In this document: positions 26,039-34,862 of the stretch, in pieces | Layout of the letters: each line of letters opens with the position of its first letter | How positions within the stretch are numbered: position 1 is the stretch's first letter | Assembly (NCBI GenBank): GCA_021740785.1 | Contig: JAIOZI010000048.1 | Span: 1-42,677, forward strand | Origin: Melioribacteraceae bacterium | GTDB lineage: Bacteria; Bacteroidota; Ignavibacteria; Ignavibacteriales; Melioribacteraceae | Direction: 5' to 3' | Length of the DNA: 42,677 bases | Notes under the pieces: generated by a model | What the model was told of the DNA's origin: nothing | What the model saw: the letters and a program-made list of their open reading frames with translations, nothing else | Database searches by the model: none | Program-made: the position numbers and the translations under genes

Positions 26039-28213
26039 TTAAAATAGGAACTCTAAATTTAACGAAATATTGCGTATGGGTGAAACATTACCAATCATTT
26101 CAACATAATTGTAATTAAGAAGGTTTTCTATATTAAGAAATACTCTTGCAGGTAAACCAAATGAATAAAGGTTTATTCCGGTTCGAAAATCCAACACAAA
26201 AACTTCGGAGCGTTTGTAACCATCTGGCACTGTATTGGTTTCGATCAACAGATCATCAATTTCTTCAACCTTGCTCCAGTATCTGAAATCAATTCCGAAC
26301 GATAGAAATCCCGGTGAGTAATTAATACTTGAATACAAAATATGACGCGGGCGGTATTTCAAAGATCGTTTTGTTTGAATGTCGCGCGCCCATAAGTAAG
26401 TATATCCCGAATTGAATTCTACATTAAAATGATCCAAATTAAAATTGCCGAAAATTTCGAATCCCTGTATTCTAGCCCTGGTAACATTTCCGAAAAATAC
26501 TTTCAAATCACTTGGATCAATATTGATCTCGATCAGATCATAATATTCATTTTGGAATATCGCCGCATCAACACTAAGCTGATCGGAGAATTTATGATTA
26601 AGTCCCAACTCAAACGAATAATTGGTTTCGGGTTTTACACTTGGATTTGGTTTAACGGTAACGCCGCTTGCAGATGTAGAAGTGAACGCCTCTGCTAGAG
26701 TTGGAGCCCGAAATCCTTTCCCGAAAGAACCGCGAAGAATTGTTTTGTTAGTTAATTTATAGTTCAATCCAAGTTTTGGAGAAAGTGACTGCTCGCCTTT
26801 TAGTGTATCAAGTTTGCTGTAATCGTATCTAGCACCGGCAGTAACAGTAAGAGGAAAAGAAAATTCGTACTCTAACTGAGAATATATTCCGAATGTATGT
26901 GCAGACGGATCGGTGAAGATATTTGATTTAACGATACTTGTACTACCTTCAAATCCGGTTACGAGATGAGCAGAACCAGACAACGAATAACTTGTCTGAA
27001 GTTCTCCCCTCAGCAATTGTGACCGTGATGAGTTTGCGCTTTCCGATTGATCATGCCAGTAGGAATTGTAATAGCTGCCGATGATTTTATATTCCAAATC
27101 CGGGGAAGTTTTATTTTTGAAAGTGAGTCCTAAAATATACCTGTTGGAAGGTGTTCTTTCACCCAAGTCATTATCAGGCGGGCGTAATGCATTTTTAGAA
27201 TCCTTCCAAAAATTAAAAGTTGCGCGGTCACGTGAAAAGCCGGTCGCTAAAAATGTTAAAGATGTGTTTTCATCAAAAGAATATTTTGTTTTAAGATATC
27301 CGGAATATCTTTTCTGCCAATCATTTTGCCGGTACCCCGAATTTTCATACCGGGAGAGTGAAACCGCAAATCCGAGCTTACTGATTCTGCGAGAGTGAGC
27401 GACTGAAAGACCGTTGAACATACGGTATTCGTCCGACCAATTCCAATCATCATAATAAGGTTTATCGTAAGCTCCGACGAACGATTTAACAAATGTAAGC
27501 GGCTTTTGATTTATTTCTCTTGTTATAACATTTATAACTCCGCCTATTGCAGTTGAACCGTAAAGAGAGCTGGCGGCGCCTTTAATAATTTCAACTCTCT
27601 CAAGATCAGTAACGGGAATCATTTCCCAAATTATCTCGCCGCTGTCACCGGTATAAAGCGGAATACCGTCAATTGCAACCAGCACACGAGTTCCGGCTCC
27701 ACGGCTGTATCCGCTCGATCCTCGAATACTGACCTGATCCAATGTAACATTCACACCCGGTACATAACGGAGAGCATCATCAAGCTGTGTAAAGTTTTTC
27801 TTCGAAAATTGATCTGCGCCAATAACCGTTGCGCTGACCGGAAGATCGGATATGTTCTGCTCATGCTTACCCGCTGTTATAACCACTTGATCGTATTGCA
27901 GTGATTTTTCCTCAAGAGTTATGGTGAAAAATTTTGTTTCATTATTTATTTCAAATGTTTCGGAGATAAATTCCGAATAACCGATCATCGAAACTTTCAG
28001 TTGATATTCGCCTTCGCGAAGATTAGTTATTTCAAATTCACCTTTCCAATTAGAAGCGCTGCCGATTGAATTATCGACTAGAATAATATTTGCCCCGATT
28101 ATTGGATTACCGTTTTTATCGTAAACTTCACCTTTTATTTTCCCGGTCTGCGCAAAAAGCGAAAAAGAAAAAAATAATAAACCGGTTAATATCGAAAGAA
28201 TATTTCTCATCAT
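26039..28213 (-). CDS. TonB-dependent outer-membrane receptor
   Basis: The 724-residue protein has a signal peptide (to about 22) and a carboxypeptidase-regulatory-like beta domain (KIKGEVYDKNGNPIIGANI, about 25-105). A TonB-box-like DQVVITAG comes next, then a plug domain (SATVIGADQF to GGVINVITREI, about 120-230) and a 22-strand-type barrel to the C-terminal Phe. LERVEIIKGAASSLYGSTAIGG is the classic plug signature. The substrate cannot be read from the sequence; vitamin B12, haem and siderophores are all possible. A small lipoprotein is encoded directly upstream with an ATGA overlap, which suggests a surface partner. Tandem ATG codons at 28213 and 28210 can start it. Confidence 0.92.
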   Translation of the reverse strand: MMRNILSILTGLLFFSFSLFAQTGKIKGEVYDKNGNPIIGANIILVDNSIGSASNWKGEFEITNLREGEYQLKVSMIGYSEFISETFEINNETKFFTITLEEKSLQYDQVVITAGKHEQNISDLPVSATVIGADQFSKKNFTQLDDALRYVPGVNVTLDQVSIRGSSGYSRGAGTRVLVAIDGIPLYTGDSGEIIWEMIPVTDLERVEIIKGAASSLYGSTAIGGVINVITREINQKPLTFVKSFVGAYDKPYYDDWNWSDEYRMFNGLSVAHSRRISKLGFAVSLSRYENSGYRQNDWQKRYSGYLKTKYSFDENTSLTFLATGFSRDRATFNFWKDSKNALRPPDNDLGERTPSNRYILGLTFKNKTSPDLEYKIIGSYYNSYWHDQSESANSSRSQLLRGELQTSYSLSGSAHLVTGFEGSTSIVKSNIFTDPSAHTFGIYSQLEYEFSFPLTVTAGARYDYSKLDTLKGEQSLSPKLGLNYKLTNKTILRGSFGKGFRAPTLAEAFTSTSASGVTVKPNPSVKPETNYSFELGLNHKFSDQLSVDAAIFQNEYYDLIEINIDPSDLKVFFGNVTRARIQGFEIFGNFNLDHFNVEFNSGYTYLWARDIQTKRSLKYRPRHILYSSINYSPGFLSFGIDFRYWSKVEEIDDLLIETNTVPDGYKRSEVFVLDFRTGINLYSFGLPARVFLNIENLLNYNYVEMIGNVSPIRNISLNLEFLF

Positions 28214-28731
28214 AATTCACCTGCGGGAGGTTGGGGAGGAGGATTATTAAAATCGCAAATAATATTCAGATCTTTCGATAATTTATTTTTTTCAACTTCT
28301 ACTTCACCCGGTTCGGTTGTACTTCCGGACATATAATAAACTCCAGCAACAAACCAATCTTCTCTCAAAAGTGAAATAGTTGGTTTGGTTGTTTGAGCAA
28401 CAACGAGGTATTCGTGTTTCCCCGGAACAATCGCGGAAAGCGCCGCATCTTCTGTTGAGTTAAATGTAAATTCTGTTGTTCCCTTTGGGATAGATTCACT
28501 GATGTATTTTACATTTTCCGCGCTGAAATCACCAGGATCAACGAGCATGTTTTTGAATAAAACAACATGAGTGAATGTAACACTGTCCGACCAAGTTCCG
28601 ATAAAAGTAACTTTTCCTGAAATGCCCGTTCCAAGGTTGTCTGCCGTGCTTTCAGGTTCGGGTTCAATACCGTGGCTGCATGCGAATAACAAAAGCAAAA
28701 AAAGATAAACGGTGTAGTTAGTTGATTTCAT
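28210..28731 (-). CDS. Lipoprotein of unknown function, partner of the TonB-dependent receptor
   Basis: I do not recognise a family. From ATG 28731 the product is 173 residues with a lipoprotein signal ending LLLLFAC (lipidated Cys18), followed by an acidic linker. A beta-rich domain then begins GISGKVTFIGTW and includes SIPKGTTEFTF, IVPGKHEYLVVAQ and VAGVYYMSGS, and the tail is Pro-rich (NPPPQPPAGEL). The ORF extends to 28782, but that adds 17 hydrophobic residues ahead of a complete signal peptide. It overlaps the receptor gene by ATGA, so the two are probably co-translated. By analogy with other receptor-lipoprotein pairs it may capture or hold the ligand, but that is inference. Confidence 0.7.
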   Translation of the reverse strand: MKSTNYTVYLFLLLLFACSHGIEPEPESTADNLGTGISGKVTFIGTWSDSVTFTHVVLFKNMLVDPGDFSAENVKYISESIPKGTTEFTFNSTEDAALSAIVPGKHEYLVVAQTTKPTISLLREDWFVAGVYYMSGSTTEPGEVEVEKNKLSKDLNIICDFNNPPPQPPAGEL

Positions 28732-28871
28732 GAAAAAAAAGTTACACAGCAGAAATAACAAAAACAATAGTCTTAAAATCATTGAAAAGGAAAATTTTAT
28801 GAATCCAATTGAAAGTCAAAATTGCTATATAAGTTCTTTTTATAAAAGACGAAGAACATTATATTACTTCA

Positions 28872-29327
28872 ATGAAATGGATTGCATTTTTTATAGCGGC
28901 ATTAGTAATGAGTTCATGTGTTTCGGTTCCCAGATTCACAAGTAAAGATACGTATCCGAAAATCCCGGCTGAGGAAATAAAACATGATCCCGGGTTAACA
29001 AGGTACAATGACTTTACTGCAATTGAATCGGTAACGGGAATCGCATCATTTTATGCGGATAAATTCGACGGACGACAAACCGCAAATGGTGAAACTTATG
29101 ATATGTACGGATTGACAGCCGCACATCCCGATTACCCTTTCGATACGGTAATCCGGGTTACAAATTTATCAAACGGAAAAAGTATTGTGATAAGAATTAA
29201 TGATAGAATGCCGAAGAGAGACGACAGGATAATCGATTTATCTTACGGCTGCGCATCGGAACTTGATATGCTGAATTCCGGAATTACGGAAGTGCAATTA
29301 GATATTTTAAAATGGGGTGATAATTAA
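28872..29327 (+). CDS. rlpA: RlpA-family lipoprotein (septal ring lytic transglycosylase type)
   Basis: RlpA proteins have a double-psi beta-barrel domain, and in some bacteria cleave denuded peptidoglycan strands at the septum. The 151-residue product has a short lipoprotein signal (MKWIAFFIAALVMSSC, Cys16). It then shows the family core GIASFYADKFDGRQTANGETYD, LTAAHPDYPFDTVIRVTNLSNGKS and the acidic RINDRMPKRDDRIIDLS, broken here over about 56-135. The catalytic-type Asp in INDR and the barrel end IDLSYGCA are present. There is no SPOR domain, so it is a minimal form. It is divergent from the lipoprotein-receptor operon, with 140 bases between. Confidence 0.88.
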   Translation: MKWIAFFIAALVMSSCVSVPRFTSKDTYPKIPAEEIKHDPGLTRYNDFTAIESVTGIASFYADKFDGRQTANGETYDMYGLTAAHPDYPFDTVIRVTNLSNGKSIVIRINDRMPKRDDRIIDLSYGCASELDMLNSGITEVQLDILKWGDN

Positions 29328-29419
29328 CCTTTCATTTCTGTATTTTTATTTCCCGTTTCATCCACATGAGAAACATTTTATTAAACAATTTGTATATGAT
29401 AGCAAATACAAAAACACAT

Positions 29420-30073
29420 ATGAATAAAACAATTTTTTTGATATTGATTTTTTCAGCCTCAATGTTTGCGCAGAATGAAGGAGGTTTCCAAATTGCCAGG
29501 TTAAAATATAATGGCGGCGGGGATTGGTATAACGACCCTTCTGCTGAAGTTAACCTATTAAACTTCGTATCGGAAAAAACAAACATCAAAGTTAATCCCG
29601 AATATAAATTTGTTGATATTAAAACCGGCGAAATATTTTCTTATCCGTTTTTGTTCATTACCGGTCACGGCAACATTGTATTCTCGGAATCTGAAGTTGA
29701 AAAACTTAGAACGTATCTTGAGAATGGCGGATTTCTTTATGTAGATGATGATTACGGTTTGAACAGCGCTTTCAGACGGGAGATAAAAAAAATATTTCCC
29801 GATAATGAATTGGTAGAGCTTCCGTTCGATTACGGACTTTATCACTGTATGTATGATTTCGATTTTGGTCCGCCCAAAACTCATGAACACGATAATAAAC
29901 CACCTCAGGGATTTGGTTTGTTTATTGGCGAAAGATTAGCTGTTTACTACACTTACGAGAGCAATCCAAGCGACGGATGGGCTGATCCCAATGTTCATAA
30001 CAATCCCCAAAATAAAAGAGAAGAAGCATTAAAGTTCGGAACTAATTTAATTGTGTGGGCATTGATAAATTAA
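29420..30073 (+). CDS. DUF4159 domain-containing exported protein
   Basis: The 217-residue protein has a signal peptide (MNKTIFLILIFSASMFAQ) and a DUF4159 domain starting FQIARLKYNGGGDWYNDPSAEVNLL. The recognisable TGHGNIVFSESEVEKLRTYLENGGFLYVDDDYG follows within about 85-120, and the end has many His/Asp. The fold resembles a glutamine-amidotransferase-like or ThuA-like alpha/beta domain. DUF4159 genes typically accompany MoxR-ATPase/DUF58/von Willebrand (Bat-like) clusters; here only the DUF4175 gene follows, one base later. I start it at ATG 29420 because the signal peptide begins there; the frame is open from 29366. Confidence 0.82.
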   Translation: MNKTIFLILIFSASMFAQNEGGFQIARLKYNGGGDWYNDPSAEVNLLNFVSEKTNIKVNPEYKFVDIKTGEIFSYPFLFITGHGNIVFSESEVEKLRTYLENGGFLYVDDDYGLNSAFRREIKKIFPDNELVELPFDYGLYHCMYDFDFGPPKTHEHDNKPPQGFGLFIGERLAVYYTYESNPSDGWADPNVHNNPQNKREEALKFGTNLIVWALIN

Positions 30074-30074
30074 A

Positions 30075-33000
30075 ATGATTGAACAGAATAAACTAAATAT
30101 CGTTTACGAAAAACTTACGCAGTATGCCCGCAAGGAGGAGATGCGGAATCTTCTTCAAGGATTTTATTTATTAATCATTCTCTTTTCAGGAATGGCGCTG
30201 CTCTTTTCTCTTATTGAATTTGCCGGCAGATTCGATGGCAATATCCGGCTGATCATGTTTGTTATACTGCTTTCTGTGACTGCCATACTTGCAATAATTT
30301 ATATCGGATTTCCGCTGTTTAGAATTGTGTCATTTTCTCCCGTACAAAAAATTAAAGCTATTGCGGATAAAATCGGGAGAGAAAACTCACAGATTAATGA
30401 TGAGCTTTTAAATGTGCTGCAATTGATTGAAGCCGGTGAATCCGATAGATATTCCAATTCTTTGGTTAAAGCCGCATTCGAAAAACTTTACGAGCGGATA
30501 AAACCATTTAATTTTTCGGATTCAATCCGTTTCTCATCTGTTACATCTTACATTAAGTATTTTGCTTTTGCATCCCCCGTAATTTTGCTGCTGATTATTT
30601 TTGTTCCCGCTCTTAATAATTCAGCTTACCGCATAATTAATTATGACCTGAGTTTTACAGAACCGCCGAAGTTTACATTGAACGTTTACCCGGGAAATGC
30701 GAGCATTACTAAGGGAGACGACTTCAATATTATGGTTGATGTTTCCGGAACCGAACTTAAGCAAATAAGCCTTTCGACAAAATCTAAAGAACAAGCTGAA
30801 TTCAATAATAGAACTATTTTCGCCGATTCAAGCGGTAAGTTTATTTATGATTTAAAAAGCGTAAAAAATCCTTTTGAATATTTTGCTTCAGCGCAGAAAA
30901 TCAGCAGTGATAAGTACACAGTCGATGTTATTGACCGTCCGATAATCTCAAACTTCACGTTAAAAATTAAACCGCCTGCATATACCGGGTTTCCTGAAAC
31001 CGTTCAAAAAGATAATGGAAATATTAATTCACTTTTGGGTAGTACGGTTGAAATTGATCTCCGTTCGAATAAGGTGTTGGGAAATGCAAAGATAAATTTT
31101 ACCGACGGTGATTCCGTTCAATTTGATGTGAATGGGTTAAACGCAAGTGTACGATTTCGAGTTAACGGCGACACACAATATTACATCAGTATTACCGACA
31201 ATGAAAATATCAAAAATGAAAATCCAATTACATATACGGTTAAAAGTCTAGCGGACGAGTACCCTGCAATTGAAATGATTCGTCCGAACGAAGATATTAC
31301 ACTCGGCAATGAAGACCGGGTTCCTCTCGAAGTTAAGGTTTCGGACGATTACGGTTTTGCAAAATTAGTTCTTAACTACCGACTGTCTTCATCCAGGTAC
31401 GAAGCTGTTCAAAAGGAATTCACTCAACAGGAAATAAGCTTAAGCAAACGACAGCTTGAAAATGTTGTGTTTCATCTTTGGGATATGAGCCCGATGATGC
31501 TTGCTGCGGATGATGTCGTTTCATATTACCTTGAAGTGTTTGATAACGATAATGTGAGCGGACCAAAGAGTGCGAAAACAAAAGTATTCACCGTACGAAT
31601 ACCAACATTGGATGAACTCTTTGCACAGGCGGAAGAAACACAGAATAAAGCAGGGGATGATCTTAATCAAACTTTGGAAGAAGCTAAAAAACTTAGCGAG
31701 GAATTAAAGCAAATTAGTAATGAACTAAAACAGGATTCAAAAGAAATTACTTGGGAGGAAAAAGACAAGATAGAAAAAGCGATGGATAAGTTTAATAAAC
31801 TGCAGGAAAAAGTTGAGGATATTCAAAAGTCACTTTCTGAAATGCAGAATGAAATGGAACAGAACGACTTGCTTTCTGAAGAAACCCTCAGCAAATATAT
31901 GGAACTGCAGAAGCTCATGGATGAGATGGGCGATGATCAATTAAAGCAGGCGTTTGAAAAGATGCAGGATATGCTGAGCAAACTTCAGCGTGATCAAATT
32001 CAACAGAATATGGAAGATATGGAGATCAACGAAGAAGCTTTTCAAAAAAGTATAGAACGAACCTTAAACTTATTAAAGCGAATCCAGGTCGATCAAAAAG
32101 TTGATGAAATTGTTAAACGCACCGAAGAACTTCTTACCAAGCAGGAAGAATTGATGAATAAAACATCCGAAGAGGATTTGAATGATCCGGCGAAAAACGA
32201 AGAGCTTCAAAAACGCCAGGAAGATATCAGCAATGAGTTAAATGATCTGAAAGAACAGATGGAAAAGCTTCAGGATATGATGAGTGAGATGGATGACATG
32301 CCGCATGATGAAATGCAAAAGATGATGGATGAGTTTGAAAAACAGAACAACCAGGAGTTATCGAAAGAAGCTATGCAGCAAATGATGAAAAAAATGAAAT
32401 CGGAAGCGATGAAAAATCAGCAGATGCTCTCCCAGAATATGGAGCAAATGAAGCAAATGATGATGAACATGCAGTCGCAGATGCAGCAGCAAAACCAAAT
32501 GGAAGTGCTGACTAAAATGCTGAAGATTATCAACAATATGTTGACCGTATCAAGAGAGCAGGAGGAGTTAAAAAACGAGAGTGAAATTTTATCGTCATCA
32601 TCACAACAGTTTAATGAAAAGGCTCAGAATCAATTTACTCTTCAGGAAGACCTGTCAAAAATATTGCAGCAAATGTCCCAGCTTTCACAAAAGACATTTG
32701 CAATAACACCCGAAATGGGTAAAGCTCTCGGCGAGGCGAATTCGCAAATGCAGCAGTCCATATCGGCGCTTCAGCAGCGAAACGGCAGACAGGCATCATC
32801 CCGTCAAACCCAAGCCATGAAATCGATCAACGAAGCGGCAACGATGATGAACTCAATGCTCAATCAATTGATGCAGGGCGGCGGGCAGGGCGGTGGAATG
32901 ATGTCTATGATGCAGCAGCTCCAGCAGATGGCACAGCAGCAAATGACATTAAATCAAATGACGCAAATGATGCAGCAGGGCAAAATGTCGCAGCAGCAAA

Positions 33001-33449
33001 TGGCACAAATTCAGCGGCTGGCACAGGAACAGCAAATGATTCAAAAATCACTCGAACAGTTGAACCGGGAAGCCAAACATTCCGGTGAATCTAAAAAGCT
33101 GACTTCCAATCTCGATAAAATTTTGGATGATATGAAAGAAGTTGTAACGAACATGCAGACTGAAAAACTTAATGACGATCTTATTAACAAGCAGGAAAGA
33201 ATTCTATCGAAATTACTTGATGCTCAGCGCTCAATAAATGAAAGGGATTTTGAAGAGAGACGTGAATCATTAACCGGTGAAATGTTCAACCGCGAATCTC
33301 CGGCTGATTTGATTCTGTCATCGGAAGAAGGAAAAAATAAACTCCGTGAAGAATTGCTGAAAGCTATAAAAGAAGGCTACTCGAAAGACTACGAAGAATT
33401 GATCAGAAAATACTTTGAAGCCCTCCAGAAAAAAGAGATAAGTAATTGA
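30075..33449 (+). CDS. DUF4175-family membrane protein with long coiled coil and Met/Gln-rich region
   Basis: This 1124-residue protein has three hydrophobic segments in its first 190 residues (about 24-47, 58-80 and 165-187) and a periplasmic beta-rich region to about residue 510 (FTLNVYPGNASITKGDDFNI; ADEYPAIEMIRPNEDITLG). A heptad-type coiled coil follows from about 515. The stretch at about 755-995 is exceptionally rich in Met and Gln (MMKKMKSEAMKNQQMLSQNM-like). The layout matches DUF4175/TIGR02302 proteins of Bacteroidota and Alphaproteobacteria, whose function is unknown. It follows the DUF4159 gene by one base. A structural or adaptor role in an envelope complex is the simplest inference. 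Confidence 0.82.
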   Translation: MIEQNKLNIVYEKLTQYARKEEMRNLLQGFYLLIILFSGMALLFSLIEFAGRFDGNIRLIMFVILLSVTAILAIIYIGFPLFRIVSFSPVQKIKAIADKIGRENSQINDELLNVLQLIEAGESDRYSNSLVKAAFEKLYERIKPFNFSDSIRFSSVTSYIKYFAFASPVILLLIIFVPALNNSAYRIINYDLSFTEPPKFTLNVYPGNASITKGDDFNIMVDVSGTELKQISLSTKSKEQAEFNNRTIFADSSGKFIYDLKSVKNPFEYFASAQKISSDKYTVDVIDRPIISNFTLKIKPPAYTGFPETVQKDNGNINSLLGSTVEIDLRSNKVLGNAKINFTDGDSVQFDVNGLNASVRFRVNGDTQYYISITDNENIKNENPITYTVKSLADEYPAIEMIRPNEDITLGNEDRVPLEVKVSDDYGFAKLVLNYRLSSSRYEAVQKEFTQQEISLSKRQLENVVFHLWDMSPMMLAADDVVSYYLEVFDNDNVSGPKSAKTKVFTVRIPTLDELFAQAEETQNKAGDDLNQTLEEAKKLSEELKQISNELKQDSKEITWEEKDKIEKAMDKFNKLQEKVEDIQKSLSEMQNEMEQNDLLSEETLSKYMELQKLMDEMGDDQLKQAFEKMQDMLSKLQRDQIQQNMEDMEINEEAFQKSIERTLNLLKRIQVDQKVDEIVKRTEELLTKQEELMNKTSEEDLNDPAKNEELQKRQEDISNELNDLKEQMEKLQDMMSEMDDMPHDEMQKMMDEFEKQNNQELSKEAMQQMMKKMKSEAMKNQQMLSQNMEQMKQMMMNMQSQMQQQNQMEVLTKMLKIINNMLTVSREQEELKNESEILSSSSQQFNEKAQNQFTLQEDLSKILQQMSQLSQKTFAITPEMGKALGEANSQMQQSISALQQRNGRQASSRQTQAMKSINEAATMMNSMLNQLMQGGGQGGGMMSMMQQLQQMAQQQMTLNQMTQMMQQGKMSQQQMAQIQRLAQEQQMIQKSLEQLNREAKHSGESKKLTSNLDKILDDMKEVVTNMQTEKLNDDLINKQERILSKLLDAQRSINERDFEERRESLTGEMFNRESPADLILSSEEGKNKLREELLKAIKEGYSKDYEELIRKYFEALQKKEISN

Positions 33450-33460
33450 TTAATATTAAA

Positions 33461-33502
33461 ATTGACGATTGACGATTGATGAATGATGATTGATGATTGA
33501 CT
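33461..33502. repeat. Heptamer tandem repeat (ATTGAtG, six copies)
   Basis: Six consecutive 7-base units read ATTGACG twice, ATTGATG, AATGATG, ATTGATG and ATTGACT. It begins 12 bases after the DUF4175 stop codon. It resembles the short heptamer arrays known from cyanobacteria and other genomes; no function is evident. Confidence 0.8.
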
Positions 33503-33527
33503 AATATACATTGGGTGCGTAGCAAGG

Positions 33528-33672
33528 GTTTCTTGTCACTGGTTTCTTGACTCTGGTTACTGGGTTCTGGTTCTTGTCACTGGTTTCTGGTTACTGGTTT
33601 CTTGTCACTGGGTTCTAGCTTTTAGTTTCTGGTTTTCACTTCTTGATACTTGTTTCTTGCTACTTGTTTCTT
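33528..33672. repeat. Degenerate tandem repeat based on CTGGTTT/TTGTCACTGG
   Basis: About twenty imperfect units of 6-8 bases, mostly variants of CTGGTTT, CTGGTTA, CTTGTCA and CTTGTTT, follow each other. The phrase TTCTTGTCACTGG recurs three times (near 33529, 33571 and 33599). Purines are almost confined to the GG and CA positions. This is another heptamer-like array of different sequence from 33461-33502. Confidence 0.7.
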
Positions 33673-33869
33673 AAGTCATATCTCTTTGCTTTGCGCTCTG
33701 CTCTCTGCTCTATGCGCTTTGCCGTTGACCCTTCACCGCTCTCCATCTCTCCCTTTCTCCCTTTCAAAAACAACTCTTCATCCTGAGCTTTTCACTCTCT
33801 CTCCTTTTCCTCACTTCCCCCATTCAAAACCAACGATTTATTCTTTGCTATTTCTCTGTCCCTCACCGT

Positions 33870-34862
33870 TCAACCTTTCCTTCCAATCAAAAGAGAGGTA
33901 GTGAAGCCGGTATCTTTTTTCTCAATATTCTCAAGTCCGGCGGTGGTCATCCACTCCTTCATTTCACTTTCAGTGTAAGTATCACCGTGAACAGTTCCAA
34001 CCAGCATATTCAACGCGAACAAAGCACCTGTAGGGGGAGCAGTTCTTTCTTCATTCATAATCCAATCCTGGATTATTACCTGTCCGCCGGGATTTAACGC
34101 ATCAGCGCATTTCTTAATCAGCATTTCATTCTCATCAAAAGAATTGATGTGAACAATTGCCGAGAGTAAAATCAGATCATAGCCGTTTCCGAAATCATCG
34201 GTAAGATAATTTCCTTCTACAGTTGAAATCTTTTCATGCATTCCGGCTTCCCTGATATACCTTTGGGTTAGCTGAACAACATTCGGCAGATCGAAAACAA
34301 CAGCATTCATTTCAGGCTGAGCTTGTGTAAACCCGATTGAAAACGCACCGGATCCGCCGCCTACATCCAGCATCCTCTTTACATTTTTCAAATCAATCAT
34401 CATAGAAATTATTTTTGCCTGGTACTCGCCGCGGTAATGCATCGCTGCAATAAAAGCTTCGAGCCAGTCGTCTCCCCGTTCGTTAATTTCATCAACAGCG
34501 ATAGAGGTTCCTTTAATAACGGATTTTGTTAACCGGTGCCAGTTATTCCATGTGTGATTTACATGCGCCAGGTTACCCATGTATCCGGGTTTCCCTTTTA
34601 CCAAAAACTCGGATGCCGCATGTGTGTTGTAAAATTTATTATTTCTTTTGTGAAGCAGACCGATTGCAGTCAGCGCATTACAGAGCCGGTCAGTTGCCCG
34701 AACATCTGCATTGATTTTGCCGGCAATTTCTTCGGAGGTTAAAAGTTTTTTATCCAGAACCGTAAAGACGTTCAATTCGAATGCGGATAGAATTATGCGG
34801 CTGTTTTTGAATCCGTCAACAATTTTTTTTATATCGTCTGCCGAGGTTATTCCGGTATTCAT
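33870..34862 (-). CDS. O-methyltransferase (acetylserotonin O-methyltransferase-like family)
   Basis: The 330-residue SAM-dependent methyltransferase has an N-terminal winged-helix dimerisation domain (about 10-95: SAFELNVFTVLDKKLLTSEEIAGKI...RLCNALTAIGLL). A Rossmann domain follows with MLDVGGGSGAFSIGF (motif I, about 166-180), VVFDLPNVV (motif II Asp) and ALNPGGQVIIQDWIM near 258-272. This is the Methyltransf_2 arrangement shared with carotenoid (CrtF), bacteriochlorophyll (BchU) and small-molecule O-methyltransferases. The substrate is not predictable. It lacks UbiE/MenG signatures and the dimerisation domain argues against its being the missing menaquinone methylase. It is a single-gene unit facing the repeat block. 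Confidence 0.85.
   Translation of the reverse strand: MNTGITSADDIKKIVDGFKNSRIILSAFELNVFTVLDKKLLTSEEIAGKINADVRATDRLCNALTAIGLLHKRNNKFYNTHAASEFLVKGKPGYMGNLAHVNHTWNNWHRLTKSVIKGTSIAVDEINERGDDWLEAFIAAMHYRGEYQAKIISMMIDLKNVKRMLDVGGGSGAFSIGFTQAQPEMNAVVFDLPNVVQLTQRYIREAGMHEKISTVEGNYLTDDFGNGYDLILLSAIVHINSFDENEMLIKKCADALNPGGQVIIQDWIMNEERTAPPTGALFALNMLVGTVHGDTYTESEMKEWMTTAGLENIEKKDTGFTTSLLIGRKG

Larger units (their letters stand above)
33450..33869. other. Gene-free 420-bp block of simple repeats and pyrimidine-rich DNA
   Basis: No credible gene is present; the 83-residue frame at 33650-33901 is low-complexity Leu/Ser/Pro and overlaps the methyltransferase end. From left to right there is a heptamer array (33461-33502), a degenerate CTGGTTT/CTTGTCA array (33528-33672) and a strongly pyrimidine-rich stretch to 33869 with CTCTGCTCTCTGCTC-type runs. 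The two flanking genes converge here. Confidence 0.75.

Noticed and set aside
33650-33901. 83-residue + strand open frame
   Set aside because: Low-complexity Leu/Ser/Pro translation of a pyrimidine-rich repeat block. It overlaps the end of the methyltransferase and has no ribosome site.
33870-34862. The missing menaquinone methyltransferase (MenG/UbiE)
   Set aside because: It has a winged-helix dimerisation domain and the O-methyltransferase (Methyltransf_2) layout, and lies far from the men operon.
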